DNA from: Acidobacteriota bacterium
Lineage (GTDB): Bacteria > Acidobacteriota > Blastocatellia > Pyrinomonadales > Pyrinomonadaceae
DNA length: 64,000 nucleotides
Direction: 5' to 3'
Assembly: GCA_019639195.1 (NCBI GenBank)
Contig: JAHBSI010000002.1
Coordinates: 186,001-250,000, forward strand
In this document: piece by piece, positions 9,959 to 18,780 of the stretch
Numbering within the stretch: position 1 is the first letter of the stretch
Layout of the letters: the number at the start of each line of letters is the position of its first letter
The notes under the pieces: generated by a model
Seen by the model: the letters and a program-made list of their open reading frames with translations, nothing else
The model's database searches: none
What the model was told of the DNA's origin: nothing
Made by a program: the position numbers and the translations under genes

Positions 9959-10194
9959 ACAAAACATTTACACTCGCCGTAAGCGGACGATAAAGAGCAA
10001 ATTTGTGACGGACCCGACGGCCGGAAGAATAGATCGAGACAGAAGATCAACCAGACAATACTGACGGTACGGGCCAAAGCCAGCTTCTATGGCTCAGGCA
10101 CCCAAGGGAAGTTGCCGCAAGCGAATCTCCTATCGAAGGTCGCTACACACGTTGCGTCTGATAATAAGGATTATGTTGTATTGGTCGAGAGCGG

Positions 10195-10677
10195 TCAGCC
10201 GATCAGTTCCGGCCAATCCTCAGGCGGCGGCGTGTCGCCTTCGGGCGTCTCACCGTTAGCCCCGCTGGCAGCCGACAGGTCGATCACCTTTTGGTCAACA
10301 AATATCGGACAATCAAGCCGCAGAGCCAGTGCGATCGCGTCAGATGGCCGTGCATCAAGGATCACCTTATCGCCTTTTTTATCAACGAACTCGATCCGGG
10401 CATAAAAAGTGTTCTCCGCAAGGTCTGTTACGACGACCGCTGTCGCGTGGAGTCCGCATTCGATAACCAGATTCCGCATAAGGTCGTGGGACATTGGCCG
10501 CTGCGGCACGATCTTCTCAACCTCGATCGCGATCGCGTTCGCCTCAAATGCGCCTACCCAGATCGGCAGCACCGTCTCGGAGTCGAGGCTCTTAAGCACC
10601 ACGATCGGAGTGTTCGTATTCGGGTCCATTATCAGGGCTCCGATCTTGACCTCGATCAGTTTTGCTCCTTCTTCCAT
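10195..10677 (-). CDS. Bifunctional nuclease-family protein (DUF151)
   Basis: 160 residues. The DUF151 domain covers about residues 5-130: VKIGALIMDPNTNTPIVVLK, the block LPIWVGAFEANAIAIEVE, and the C-terminal DARPSDAIALALRLDCPIFV. All three are diagnostic of this small family, found fused to UVR domains in some bacteria and described as bifunctional nucleases in plants. The last ~25 residues form an acidic, proline-rich tail (ETPEGDTPPPEDWPELIG). The start lies 1 bp after the miaB stop, so the two are co-transcribed. The biochemical role in bacteria is not settled. Confidence 0.85.
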   Translation of the reverse strand: MEEGAKLIEVKIGALIMDPNTNTPIVVLKSLDSETVLPIWVGAFEANAIAIEVEKIVPQRPMSHDLMRNLVIECGLHATAVVVTDLAENTFYARIEFVDKKGDKVILDARPSDAIALALRLDCPIFVDQKVIDLSAASGANGETPEGDTPPPEDWPELIG

Positions 10678-10678
10678 G

Positions 10679-12004
10679 TTAAACGACCTCCCCGAACATA
10701 GAATTTGCTTTAACTTCTGTTACTTTAACGTTGACAATAGAGCCTAAAAGCGAACTGTCGGCAACGAAGTTGACCACTTTATGACAGGGTGAATGGCCCG
10801 TGATCCCCCTCGGCGTCCGGGCAGAAGCACCTTCGGCCAATACTTCAAGTACTTTCCCATCATAACGCCGTAAACGTTTCTCCTGGCATGCCTTCTGAAC
10901 CTTTTCAAGCTCAAGGAAGCGCAAGGTCTTTTCTGCAAAGGACACCGTATCTTCCATCTCGTACGCAGGTGTGCCCGGGCGTGGTGAATATTTAAAAATA
11001 TACGCGCTGTCGAACCCGCAGTGTTTCACAAGATCGACCGTATCCATAAAATCGGCTTCGGTTTCGCCTGGGAATCCGACAATTATGTCGGTAGTTAGTG
11101 CAATATCACGACTTGAAGCTCGAAGCCGGTCGATCTGCTTCCGGTATCGGTCAATGGTATGGCCGCGTTTCATTAGCTTCAGAACGCGGTCGCTGCCTGA
11201 TTGAACAGGTAAATGGACCCAATTGCACAGGTTTGGGTGAGTTTCGATGGCCTCTACGATATCTTCGTTGAAATCCCTTGGGAATGAGGTCGTGAACTTT
11301 ATCCGGTCAATCCCTGTTGCGGCGACCGCCCGTAGAAGCCGCGAGAACGCTGACTTCCCTTCAAAGCCCTCAAGCCCCGTCTCAGACTCGGGCCGATAGC
11401 TGTTCACATTCTGGCCGATAAGATGGATCTCTTTAACACCGCGGCGTTTAAGTTCGAGAATTTGTCGGATTATTTCGCTCGCCGCCAAACTTTTTTCGCG
11501 TCCACGCGAGAATGGAACGATGCAGTACGTGCAAAACTTGTTGCAGCCTTCGATGATCGGGAGGAAGGCCACATACGGCGAATGTCTATGAGTGTCGGCG
11601 ACGGTCCAATCATATTCGTCCTCTCGTTCGCCGAGGTCCACGATATCGCTCTCGCCGTCGAACGCACGGTTCAGGATCCCGCCGACGCGTCCGACCGCAC
11701 GCGTTCCGACCACGAAGTCCACTCCAGGGATCTTGTTTAGGAGCGTTTCGCCTTCGAGCTGTGCGACGCAGCCCAGGACCCCGATGATCGGCTTCGGGCG
11801 TTCAGAATGTCGTATCCGTCCGACCTGCGTGTACAGCTTTTGCTCAGCTTTCTCACGGACGGAGCAGGTATTTATCAAAACAACATCCGCGCTCGCGGCG
11901 TCAGCGGTCATTTCAAAACCGTCTCGTCCAAGCGCGGTCGCAACGCGCTCAGAATCTGAGACGTTCATTTGACAGCCATAGGTTTCGAGATAAACTTTTT
12001 TCAT
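10679..12004 (-). CDS. miaB: MiaB, tRNA-2-methylthio-N6-isopentenyladenosine synthase
   Basis: Radical-SAM methylthiotransferase that adds the 2-methylthio group to i6A37 of tRNAs. Start chosen at Met (12004), giving the canonical MKKVYLETYGCQMN; a longer frame to 12121 would run 115 bp into dnaE. 441 residues. Auxiliary cluster cysteines are at 11, 47 and 79, the radical-SAM CxxxCxxC at 154/158/161 (GCNKFCTYC), and a C-terminal TRAM domain is present. It is divergent from dnaE with only 2 bp between the two start codons. The DUF151 gene follows 1 bp after the stop. Confidence 0.95.
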   Translation of the reverse strand: MKKVYLETYGCQMNVSDSERVATALGRDGFEMTADAASADVVLINTCSVREKAEQKLYTQVGRIRHSERPKPIIGVLGCVAQLEGETLLNKIPGVDFVVGTRAVGRVGGILNRAFDGESDIVDLGEREDEYDWTVADTHRHSPYVAFLPIIEGCNKFCTYCIVPFSRGREKSLAASEIIRQILELKRRGVKEIHLIGQNVNSYRPESETGLEGFEGKSAFSRLLRAVAATGIDRIKFTTSFPRDFNEDIVEAIETHPNLCNWVHLPVQSGSDRVLKLMKRGHTIDRYRKQIDRLRASSRDIALTTDIIVGFPGETEADFMDTVDLVKHCGFDSAYIFKYSPRPGTPAYEMEDTVSFAEKTLRFLELEKVQKACQEKRLRRYDGKVLEVLAEGASARTPRGITGHSPCHKVVNFVADSSLLGSIVNVKVTEVKANSMFGEVV

Positions 12005-12006
12005 AG

Positions 12007-15000
12007 ATGCCGTCCCGAAACACCACAGCCGAAACCGAAGAAAAGGACTTTGTCCACCTGCATTTGCATACCGATTATAGCCTTTTGAGGAGTACAGTCC
12101 AATTAAAGCCTCTCGCTGCAAAACTGAGCGAATTGGGGATGTATGCCTGCGCGATCACCGACCTCGGGAATATGTACGGAGCGGTATCGTTCTTTAACAC
12201 ACTAAAGGGCAGCGGCATACGGCCGATCATTGGTTACGAGGCTTTTGTTGCCAATGGAAGCAGGTTTGACAGGACCGCTACGGTTGCTGCGGGTGAACGC
12301 GGATTTTACGATCTTGTGCTGCTTGCGGCGAACCTTGAGGGCTACCAGAATCTTACTTTTCTCGCGTCGATGGCCTTTAAGGAAGGCCTTCATCATCGAC
12401 CTCGCATCGATCTTGAGCTTCTTGAAGAGTATTCCAGCGGGTTGGTCGCCCTGTCTGGCGCCGATAACGGGGCGATCGCTCATTATCTGCGTTCCGGGGA
12501 CACCGAAAAGGCTGCAAATTACGCCGCGAAACTTGCGGAGATATTCGGGAAGGATCGGTTTTATCTTGAGATACTTGACCGTCCTCACCCGGAACTGAAC
12601 GACCTTGTTGCGAAGCTGGGCGAGGATCTCGGGCTTCCGCTGGTTGCAACGAATAACGTCTTCTATCTCGACGTCGAAGATGCCCGTGCACGTGACGCAT
12701 TGTTGGCCATTGAAGACGGCAGAACGCTCTCGAACGAATTGTCTGAACCGGCGATTAGGTATCTGCGATCCAAAGACGAGATGTGGGAGCTTTTTGGTGA
12801 GAGATTTCCGCAGGCGCTCAGGAATACGGTGGAGATCGCCAGGATGTGTGAGCTTGTCATCCCGCAAGGCGACGATGCCCGACAGTTGCCGTCGTTCCCG
12901 ATCCCGGCGGAATTTGGGTCGTCGGATGAATTCGCCTATTTCGAGGAAATTGCGTGGCGTGGATTCGATGACCGCAAAGCAAGTGATTGGCTTCCGCTGA
13001 TCGAGGCGGGTAATCTGAGGCACGGGCTTGAGGTCTATGAGGAACGCCTAAAACGTGAGATCGACACGATCAAGGGGATGGGTTTTCCCGGATATTTTTT
13101 GATCGTTTGGGATTTTATCCGTTACGCCCGTGAACAGAATATCCCTGTCGGGCCGGGTCGCGGATCTGCCGCCGGTTCCCTTGTTGCGTACTGCCTGAGG
13201 ATAACCGACGTCGATCCGATCGAGCACGACCTGCTCTTTGAGCGGTTCCTCAATCCCGAACGTATCTCGATGCCGGATATCGATATTGATTTCTGCATTC
13301 GCGGCCGCGGTGAAGTAATTGATCACGTCACGAGGCTTTATGGCCGCGATTCGGTTTGTCAGATCGTGACCTTTGGAACGATGGCGTCTCGAGCAGCGGT
13401 CAAGGATGTTGGCCGAGTTCTCGGGATGTCGGTCGGCGAGGTCGAACGTGTCGCGAAACTGCTCCCGCCGCCGCGTCGCGGCCGCAATATCAGCATCGAT
13501 CAGGCGATCAATGAGGTGCCGGAACTTGCGAAGATGATCGAGTCTGATGCGCGGGTTCGCGAGTTGATCGACCTTGCCAAACGCGTCGAAGGCTGTTCCC
13601 GCCACACATCTGTTCACGCCGCGGGCGTCGTCATCAGTCCGAAACCGCTTCACGAACTCGTCCCGGTCGCCGTCTCTCCGAAAGACGAATTGACGAGCCA
13701 ATATCCGATGGGTGATCTAGAAAAGGTCGGGATGCTTAAGATGGATTTTCTTGGGCTTACGACGCTTACGATCATCGAGGATTGTCTGACCAGTCTGCGT
13801 GAACGTACGGGCAAATCTCTCGATTGGAAAGCGATCCCAACGAATGACCCCGAGACGATGCGGTTGTTTGCAGAAGGACGGACCGATGCTGTTTTCCAAT
13901 TCGAATCGTCAGGAATGCAGGATATTTGCCGTCGAATGCGCCCCGAAGATCTAGAAGATCTCTCGGCCCTGAATGCGCTCTATCGGCCCGGACCGCTTGA
14001 CGGCGGGATGATCGATGATTTTGTTGACCGCCGCCGCGGGGTAAAGGAGGTCGAGTACCTTGTCCCTGAGATGGAAGAGTTCCTAAAGCCCACGTTCGGC
14101 GTCTTCGTCTATCAGGAGCAGATCATGCAGATCGCGCAAAAGCTCGGCGGATACAGCCTTGGAGATGCCGACCTGATGCGTCGGGCGATGGGAAAAAAGA
14201 AGATCGAGGAGATGGCAACGCACCGCGATAAGTTCGTGACCGGTGCAGTTGACAACAACATCGATCGGAAGGCTGCCCTTGAGATCTTCGACCTTATGAG
14301 CAAGTTCGCCGACTATGGCTTCAACCGCAGCCACAGCATTGCGTACGCATTGGTCGCTTTCCGCACAGCGTATCTCAAGACGCATCATCCCTCGCATTTC
14401 TATGCCGCGGTGCTTTCAAACGAAGCTCAGGACGCTGCAAAGGTCTTCAAATATTCGAACGAGCTCAGGCAAATGGGCTTAGAGCTTCTGCCGCCTGATA
14501 TCAACGAGAGCGGGCTCGGATTTACGCCGTCGGATTCCGCCGTGCGGTATGGCCTGAGCGCTATCAAGGGCTTGGGTACGAATAGCGTTTCGTCAATCAT
14601 TGCGGCCCGCGAATCCGGTGGCCCATTTCGCTCGCTATCCGACTTTATCTCTCGCCTCGGTTCAGGTGTCGTTAATCGTCGAGGCATCGAAAGCCTTATC
14701 GGGGCCGGGGCATTCGACACGCTGCGGCCTGACGGCGAAAGGCTTGAAAGATGGCGCTCGCAGCTCCATGCAAACATTGGTGCGGCAATACAGGCTGGGA
14801 CTCGTGCGGCTGAAGATCGCGAACGGGGTCAGGACGGGCTTTTTGCCGCAGCTGCAGGTGAGGACACGGCCGATGAGACACGTCTGCCGGACGTTCCGCC
14901 ATGGACGCTTGAAGAGATGGCTAAGAATGAAAAGGCGGCCATCGGATTTTATCTTTATGCCCATCCGATCGATGCGTTCGAAGCCGAGCTCGAGGCATTG

Positions 15001-15531
15001 GGCGTTCCGAAGATCTCGTCTCTTGCAGATGGCGGTGCGCGGGATCAGGTTCGAATTGGGGGCATCGTGACGGCATCTTCAGTTCGATACAGCAAGGCCG
15101 GAAAGCGTTTCTGCACGCTGCGGCTTGAAGATCGCTCGGGCGGCGTCAAATGCGTTGCGTGGTCAGAATCCTACACAAAATTCAGCTCTCTTCTGCAGGA
15201 TGATGAGGCCGTTGTGATCTCCGGCAAGGTTGAAGCAAGCGATAATCAGGATCCGACGATCATCATCTCGAGCGTGACTTCCCTGTCCGAGGCCGCTATG
15301 GCAAATGCGAGTTCGATCTCGATCAATATTCCGCAGAAGATCGCCCTGCGTGACGAGCTTGAGAAGCTTTTCGTACTGCTTACGAAAAATCCCGGCCGCT
15401 GCGGCGTCTATCTCGATCTGGCGTCTGACGGCGTTGACGTTAAGATCCATTCGCCGGCGACCAGGATCCAGCTTACGCCGGCACTTTTCAACGAGATCAA
15501 AGCCTTCGGCTGCGAGGTCGTCTGGCACTAA
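12007..15531 (+). CDS. dnaE: DNA polymerase III subunit alpha
   Basis: Replicative polymerase, 1174 residues, typical DnaE1 length and layout: PHP domain beginning HLHLHTDYS (18-24), palm/finger core with the acidic motif PDIDIDFC (423-430; Asp426/Asp428 aligning with the catalytic pair of E. coli), helix-hairpin-helix region, and a C-terminal OB fold (about 1010-1090, with VRIGGIVTASSVRYSKAGKRF). The ATG at 12007 is fixed by an in-frame TAG immediately before it. Its promoter and ribosome site must therefore lie inside the opposite miaB gene; I see no clear Shine-Dalgarno. It is followed 22 bp later by accA. Confidence 0.97.
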   Translation: MPSRNTTAETEEKDFVHLHLHTDYSLLRSTVQLKPLAAKLSELGMYACAITDLGNMYGAVSFFNTLKGSGIRPIIGYEAFVANGSRFDRTATVAAGERGFYDLVLLAANLEGYQNLTFLASMAFKEGLHHRPRIDLELLEEYSSGLVALSGADNGAIAHYLRSGDTEKAANYAAKLAEIFGKDRFYLEILDRPHPELNDLVAKLGEDLGLPLVATNNVFYLDVEDARARDALLAIEDGRTLSNELSEPAIRYLRSKDEMWELFGERFPQALRNTVEIARMCELVIPQGDDARQLPSFPIPAEFGSSDEFAYFEEIAWRGFDDRKASDWLPLIEAGNLRHGLEVYEERLKREIDTIKGMGFPGYFLIVWDFIRYAREQNIPVGPGRGSAAGSLVAYCLRITDVDPIEHDLLFERFLNPERISMPDIDIDFCIRGRGEVIDHVTRLYGRDSVCQIVTFGTMASRAAVKDVGRVLGMSVGEVERVAKLLPPPRRGRNISIDQAINEVPELAKMIESDARVRELIDLAKRVEGCSRHTSVHAAGVVISPKPLHELVPVAVSPKDELTSQYPMGDLEKVGMLKMDFLGLTTLTIIEDCLTSLRERTGKSLDWKAIPTNDPETMRLFAEGRTDAVFQFESSGMQDICRRMRPEDLEDLSALNALYRPGPLDGGMIDDFVDRRRGVKEVEYLVPEMEEFLKPTFGVFVYQEQIMQIAQKLGGYSLGDADLMRRAMGKKKIEEMATHRDKFVTGAVDNNIDRKAALEIFDLMSKFADYGFNRSHSIAYALVAFRTAYLKTHHPSHFYAAVLSNEAQDAAKVFKYSNELRQMGLELLPPDINESGLGFTPSDSAVRYGLSAIKGLGTNSVSSIIAARESGGPFRSLSDFISRLGSGVVNRRGIESLIGAGAFDTLRPDGERLERWRSQLHANIGAAIQAGTRAAEDRERGQDGLFAAAAGEDTADETRLPDVPPWTLEEMAKNEKAAIGFYLYAHPIDAFEAELEALGVPKISSLADGGARDQVRIGGIVTASSVRYSKAGKRFCTLRLEDRSGGVKCVAWSESYTKFSSLLQDDEAVVISGKVEASDNQDPTIIISSVTSLSEAAMANASSISINIPQKIALRDELEKLFVLLTKNPGRCGVYLDLASDGVDVKIHSPATRIQLTPALFNEIKAFGCEVVWH

Positions 15532-15553
15532 AAGGTGGTAAAATAAACAGCTT

Positions 15554-16375
15554 ATGACAACTGCTTTTGAGCGTGTCCAAATGGCACGGCATCCCGAGCG
15601 TCCATACGCGATGGATCTGTTTACCACGGTCTTTTCGGACTTTATCGAGGTCCACGGTGACCGCCGTTTTGCGGACGATCCGGCGATGGTAACGGGTTTT
15701 GCAAGGCTAGACGGACGCGAGGTTTGTGTTGTAGGGCAGCAGAAGGGCCGCGACATAAATGAGCGTCGGCACCGGAACTTCGCGATGCCAAAACCGGAAG
15801 GCTATCGCAAGGCGTTGCGCGTGATGCGAATGGCCGAAAAATTCGGCCGTCCGATCGTGACCATCATCGACACTCCGGGAGCATATCCGGGAATCGATGC
15901 GGAAGAACGCGGCCAGGCCGAGGCTATCGCATTCAATCTGCGCGAAATGGCGTTGCTCAAGGTGCCAGTGGTCGTTGTCGTGCTTGGTGAAGGCGGTTCG
16001 GGCGGCGCCCTCGCGATCGGCATTGGCGACCGCGTTCTGATGATGGAGAATGCTGTCTATTCGGTCATCACTCCGGAAGGCTGTGCGGCGATCCTTTGGA
16101 AGGATGCCGGACGTGCTCCGGATGCCGCGGAAGGCCTAAAGCTTACCGCGGACAGCCTTAAAAAGTTCGATATTGTCGATGAGATCGTGCCTGAGCCGGA
16201 ACCGTGGCGAATGCCGGTCGAGGGTGATGATGCCTCACGTGTCGCGTTCGACAATATCGCCGAGACGCTGAAAAAACGCATCGTTGCAACGGTTGATGCT
16301 CTTTCCGCAAAAGATCCAAAGACCCTCACCGAGGATCGATATAAAAAATTCCGTAAAATGGGAGCGTGGGTCTAG
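15554..16375 (+). CDS. accA: Acetyl-CoA carboxylase carboxyltransferase subunit alpha, N-terminally short
   Basis: Half of the carboxyltransferase that moves CO2 from biotin to acetyl-CoA for fatty-acid synthesis. The crotonase-like core is complete: [48 protein letters not shown] and [15 protein letters not shown]. At 273 residues it lacks the ~58-residue helical N-terminus of E. coli AccA (319 residues). Only 22 bp separate it from dnaE, so no missed upstream start can restore that segment. The partner accD and the biotin subunits are not in this window. Confidence 0.93.
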   Translation: MTTAFERVQMARHPERPYAMDLFTTVFSDFIEVHGDRRFADDPAMVTGFARLDGREVCVVGQQKGRDINERRHRNFAMPKPEGYRKALRVMRMAEKFGRPIVTIIDTPGAYPGIDAEERGQAEAIAFNLREMALLKVPVVVVVLGEGGSGGALAIGIGDRVLMMENAVYSVITPEGCAAILWKDAGRAPDAAEGLKLTADSLKKFDIVDEIVPEPEPWRMPVEGDDASRVAFDNIAETLKKRIVATVDALSAKDPKTLTEDRYKKFRKMGAWV

Positions 16376-16413
16376 GCACATCCAGCCCGGCTTTCCAAGA
16401 CTCATCACAAGAT

Positions 16414-16474
16414 CGTGCGGTTTGTGCGGACTGTGTCGATTTGTGCGTTTTGTGTCGATCCGTGCGGTTTGTGC
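16414..16474. repeat. Short imperfect direct repeats downstream of accA
   Basis: The 14-mer CGTGCGGTTTGTGC occurs exactly at 16414-16427 and 16461-16474. Between them TGTGTCGAT occurs twice (16432-16440, 16451-16459), each followed by a GTGCG-containing segment. The block is GT-rich, non-coding and lies between convergent accA and ssb. Confidence 0.6.
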
Positions 16475-16505
16475 TGGCGGGAATGGGCGCAGTACAAATA
16501 CACTT

Positions 16506-16541
16506 GATCTCGGGCCGACAATTTTCGGCCGGATCGAGATC
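16506..16541 (+). terminator. Predicted terminator of the dnaE-accA transcript
   Basis: Two-part inverted repeat: outer GATCTCG/CGAGATC and inner GGCCGA/TCGGCC with a 6-nt loop and a 4-nt bulge, followed by TTTGAAAAT. It lies 131 bp after the accA stop. Confidence 0.5.
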
Positions 16542-16599
16542 TTTGAAAATCCAACTTGTACTTTTTGCCGGCTCCTGAACGGGCCGCGGGCAGATGGTT

Positions 16600-16642
16600 C
16601 AAGGTGTTCCACACGCTCTTTGCGAGCATGTAGAACACCTTG
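16600..16642. terminator. Strong inverted repeat just after ssb, probably bidirectional
   Basis: CAAGGTGTTC/GAACACCTTG (10 bp) extended by ACA/TGT and GCTC/GAGC across single mismatches, with a 5-nt loop. It is 16 bp from the ssb stop. T-tracts are modest (AATTTTGG on the plus side), so termination efficiency is uncertain. Confidence 0.5.
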
Positions 16643-16657
16643 AATTTTGGCTTGAAA

Positions 16658-17125
16658 CTAGAAAGGGATGTCGTCGTCCGCAGGTGTTGCGGATGATGCC
16701 GGAGCCGCACCTGCACCTGAAGAAGAAGATTGGCCGCCGCCGGTGTACTGCGGCTGGTGATCATCCTCGGAAGGGCCGCCGGAGTATTCACCGCCGCCGC
16801 GTGATCCGATGAATTGCATATCGGTCGCCTGTACGTCGAGCGTATATCGCGTGTTATTGTCGCGGTCGGTCCATTCCTCGATACGAAGGCGTCCCTCGAT
16901 GTAGACCGATGAGCCTTTTGTCAGATACTTTGCCGCATTTTCGGCCTGTTGACGCCAGAGCGTGATCTTGAACCACGTTGTCACGTCCTGCAGCTCGCCG
17001 GACTTATCGCGTCTCTTTTCGTTGGTCGCCATCGTAAAGCTGCATACGGCGACGCCTTGTGGGGTATAGCGGAGATCCGGGTCTTTGCCCAGGTTCCCAA
17101 CGATGGTGATCTTGTTGAACGACAT
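16658..17125 (-). CDS. ssb: Single-stranded DNA-binding protein
   Basis: 155 residues. The N-terminal OB fold (about 1-108) starts MSFNKITIVGNLGKDPDLRYTPQG and contains TTWFKITLWRQQAENAAKYLTKGSSVYIEGRL. A glycine/serine-rich flexible linker follows, then the acidic tip DDDIPF that docks partner proteins such as RecO. AGAGG lies about 8 bp before the ATG and a good promoter lies about 45 bp upstream. It is transcribed alone, between two stretches of plus-strand genes. Confidence 0.97.
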   Translation of the reverse strand: MSFNKITIVGNLGKDPDLRYTPQGVAVCSFTMATNEKRRDKSGELQDVTTWFKITLWRQQAENAAKYLTKGSSVYIEGRLRIEEWTDRDNNTRYTLDVQATDMQFIGSRGGGEYSGGPSEDDHQPQYTGGGQSSSSGAGAAPASSATPADDDIPF

Positions 17126-17168
17126 TCAGATTCCTCTTGTTGTGATATTTTTTCGAACTATTCGGACA

Positions 17169-17196
17169 AGTATAGCTTCAAATATATCACGGTCAA
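17169..17196 (-). promoter_or_regulatory. Predicted promoter of ssb
   Basis: Minus-strand TTGACC (17191-17196), 16-bp spacer, TATACT (17169-17174): five of six matches in each hexamer to the sigma70 consensus. Back to back with the predicted plus-strand promoter at 17206-17214. Confidence 0.6.
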
Positions 17197-17205
17197 AGAC
17201 GCTCG

Positions 17206-17214
17206 TGCTAGAAT
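17206..17214 (+). promoter_or_regulatory. Possible extended -10 promoter of the beta-propeller gene
   Basis: TGC followed by TAGAAT on the plus strand, an extended -10 element (TGn-TAGAAT), 25 bp before the proposed ATG. No good -35 is visible. Confidence 0.4.
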
Positions 17215-17239
17215 TGACCTTTTGCCCGCACGGGCCTGT

Positions 17240-18352
17240 ATGTTTCGCTGGCGAATGAGGCTATCCACTATTATTTCGGCGTGTTTCGTTGTGCTTTTTG
17301 CCTTTGCGGCGGCACAACCGCAAGCCGTTACAACCCCCGACAAGAAAACTGTCTCCGATGCCGTAAAGTGCTGGGCGTATGCGGATGCGGATGGATTCTT
17401 CAAGTCCGCTTCTGCCGACGAAAGCACGATCTTTGCTCCGACCGACAAGGGCAGCATCATCGCGGTCAGTGCGGCGTCCGGCAATAGGATCTGGCGTGCC
17501 GACTTCGGAGGCGAGGTCGTTTCGAATGTCGCGGTCGGTGATTCCAGGATCGCGGTCGCAACCCGGCCATCTTCAGCCGACGGCGGCTCAAAGGATACGA
17601 CGCTGCGTGTCTTGAGCAAAGAGACCGGAATTATTGCGTGGAAAGCTGAGATCGCGGGCTCCGGCGCAATTTTTCTAAAGACGGCCGGGAATATTGTCGT
17701 TGCGGCGGCAAGCAGCGGCGAGGTCTCGGCGTTCGATCTTGGCGAGGATGTCCTGAAATGGAAGCTGACATTTGCAGGCGGACTTTCAGCGGAACCTGTC
17801 GTTGAGGATCAGCTGCTCGCGGTCGCAACAGGCGAGAATCGTATCGCAGGAGTTACGCTGGCGGGCGGCGAGTCGCGTTTTTCCATTGAGCTAAAACGTC
17901 CTGCGAGGACGCTGTTCCTTGACGGCGGAAGCATATTTGCCGGCGATTCGCGAGGCGAGGTCGTTCGGTTTGATATCGATGCCGTGTCGGACCGCAAATG
18001 GAGGTATCGGGCCGGAGCTCAGATCGGAAGTCTTGGCGAGCACGACGGCAGTTTGATCGCGGCCTCCTACGATAACTTTCTTTATGCTCTCGGAACAGAT
18101 TCGGGCCACGTGAATTGGAAAGTGCGAATGCCTGCGCGGGTTCTTGGTTCCGCGGCGTTGGACGGAAAGCGGCTGCTTGTTCTTGTTGAGAACTCGGCGA
18201 CCGCGTCCGTTGTTATGGCAGAGACTGGCCGGATCGATTCGCAGGTCGATCTTGGTGAGGCCGCGACCGCGGCAGGCACGTCGGGCGGACGGACATTTGT
18301 TGTCTCGCCCACAGACATTACTGCCTACGGTGCGGGTTCGTGTACAAAGTAA
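17240..18352 (+). CDS. Exported PQQ-like beta-propeller repeat protein
   Basis: 370 residues if translation begins at 17240 (MFRWRMRLSTIIS), or 365 from the ATG at 17255; both give a basic n-region, a hydrophobic core and AAAQ-type signal peptidase site. The longer open frame upstream overlaps ssb and is not used. The body is a run of about seven beta-blades of the WD/PQQ kind: SGNRIWRADFGGEVVSNVAV, ETGIIAWKAEIAG, GEDVLKWKLTFAGGLSAEPVV, DSGHVNWKVRMPARVLGSA. The fold resembles BamB, but no Der/BamB context is present, there is no lipobox, and the first blade is preceded by a unique CWAYADADG segment. Probably a periplasmic scaffold of unknown partner. Confidence 0.75.
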   Translation: MFRWRMRLSTIISACFVVLFAFAAAQPQAVTTPDKKTVSDAVKCWAYADADGFFKSASADESTIFAPTDKGSIIAVSAASGNRIWRADFGGEVVSNVAVGDSRIAVATRPSSADGGSKDTTLRVLSKETGIIAWKAEIAGSGAIFLKTAGNIVVAAASSGEVSAFDLGEDVLKWKLTFAGGLSAEPVVEDQLLAVATGENRIAGVTLAGGESRFSIELKRPARTLFLDGGSIFAGDSRGEVVRFDIDAVSDRKWRYRAGAQIGSLGEHDGSLIAASYDNFLYALGTDSGHVNWKVRMPARVLGSAALDGKRLLVLVENSATASVVMAETGRIDSQVDLGEAATAAGTSGGRTFVVSPTDITAYGAGSCTK

Positions 18353-18353
18353 A

Positions 18354-18383
18354 AAGGCATCACGGCGGGTCGCCGGATGCCTT
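18354..18383 (+). terminator. Intrinsic terminator after the beta-propeller gene
   Basis: AAGGCATC/GATGCCTT and CGGCG/CGCCG with one mismatch and a 3-nt loop, immediately after the stop codon, followed by CGAACTTTTCC. Confidence 0.7.
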
Positions 18384-18417
18384 CGAACTTTTCCTTAGGG
18401 CGTCAATATCATCGTTC

Positions 18418-18648
18418 TTAATGCCCTGCCTGTGCGTGATGCATCATTGCATAAATTTCGTCTTTGATAGCTAATTTCTGCCTTTTCAAGGTAGTTTCTT
18501 CCAGTTGTTCTTCGTCGGAGGGAAAGCTGAGATGCTGTAATTCACTGAGGCGTTTTTCGTGCTCTTCGTGTTGATGTACGAGTTCGCGAAATTGCTGATT
18601 GTTCTTTAGCAATTCGTCGCGGACAGGGTCCGCCACTGACATATCCAT
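18418..18648 (-). CDS. DUF465 / YdcH-family small helical protein
   Basis: 76 residues, highly charged, almost entirely helical: NNQQFRELVHQHEEHEKRLSEL, then LKRQKLAIKDEIYAMM. The H-x2-L/H...E-K-RLSEL and LK..KL.LKDEI patterns define DUF465 (YdcH). Histidine-rich C-terminus (MMHHAQAGH). Cytoplasmic, role unknown. Single gene, with a hairpin in its 5' region. Confidence 0.8.
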   Translation of the reverse strand: MDMSVADPVRDELLKNNQQFRELVHQHEEHEKRLSELQHLSFPSDEEQLEETTLKRQKLAIKDEIYAMMHHAQAGH

Positions 18649-18680
18649 AGCGATTTAGTCCTCACTTTTCAATGGTCTAA

Positions 18681-18720
18681 AGCCCGAGTCCGGGCCATTT
18701 AGCACTTTTGGCTTCGGGCT
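18681..18720 (-). terminator. Hairpin between rimI and the DUF465 gene
   Basis: AGCCCGA (18681-18687) pairs with TCGGGCT (18714-18720); a competing smaller stem GCCCG/CGGGC lies inside. On the minus strand it is followed by TTAGACC. It may end the polysaccharide-tsaB-rimI transcript; the T-tract is weak. Confidence 0.35.
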
Positions 18721-18780
18721 TACCCTGATGGTAGCTCAACAGCACGCGTGAATCAAGTAAAAAGTGTGAGGCAAAGCGTT

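Larger units (their letters stand above)
9841..10194. other. 354-bp intergenic region between DUF151 gene and metK
   Basis: Besides the metK promoter and the hairpin listed separately, I see only a weak 5-bp hairpin (AGCCA/TGGCT at 10078-10094) followed on the minus strand by TTT. No open reading frame here looks real on either strand, and I do not recognise a conserved riboswitch. The ~230 bp from 9960 to 10194 are unexplained; they could be a long 3' UTR or hold a small RNA. Confidence 0.5.

Noticed and set aside
9841..10194. SAM riboswitch upstream of metK
   Set aside because: The leader after the predicted promoter is only ~55 nt and lacks any SAM-I/II/III core I can recognise; the hairpin present looks like a terminator of the previous gene.
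12005..12121. Longer miaB start (Met at 12121)
   Set aside because: It would overlap dnaE by 115 bp and adds 39 residues unlike MiaB; MKKVYLETYGCQ is the family start.
12202..13701. Long minus-strand frames (273 and 217 codons) inside dnaE
   Set aside because: Opposite-strand shadows created by codon bias in a GC-rich gene; dnaE motifs are continuous.
16376..16657. Small genes in the accA-ssb gap
   Set aside because: Open frames here run through hairpins and direct repeats and overlap the ends of accA or ssb; no start signals.
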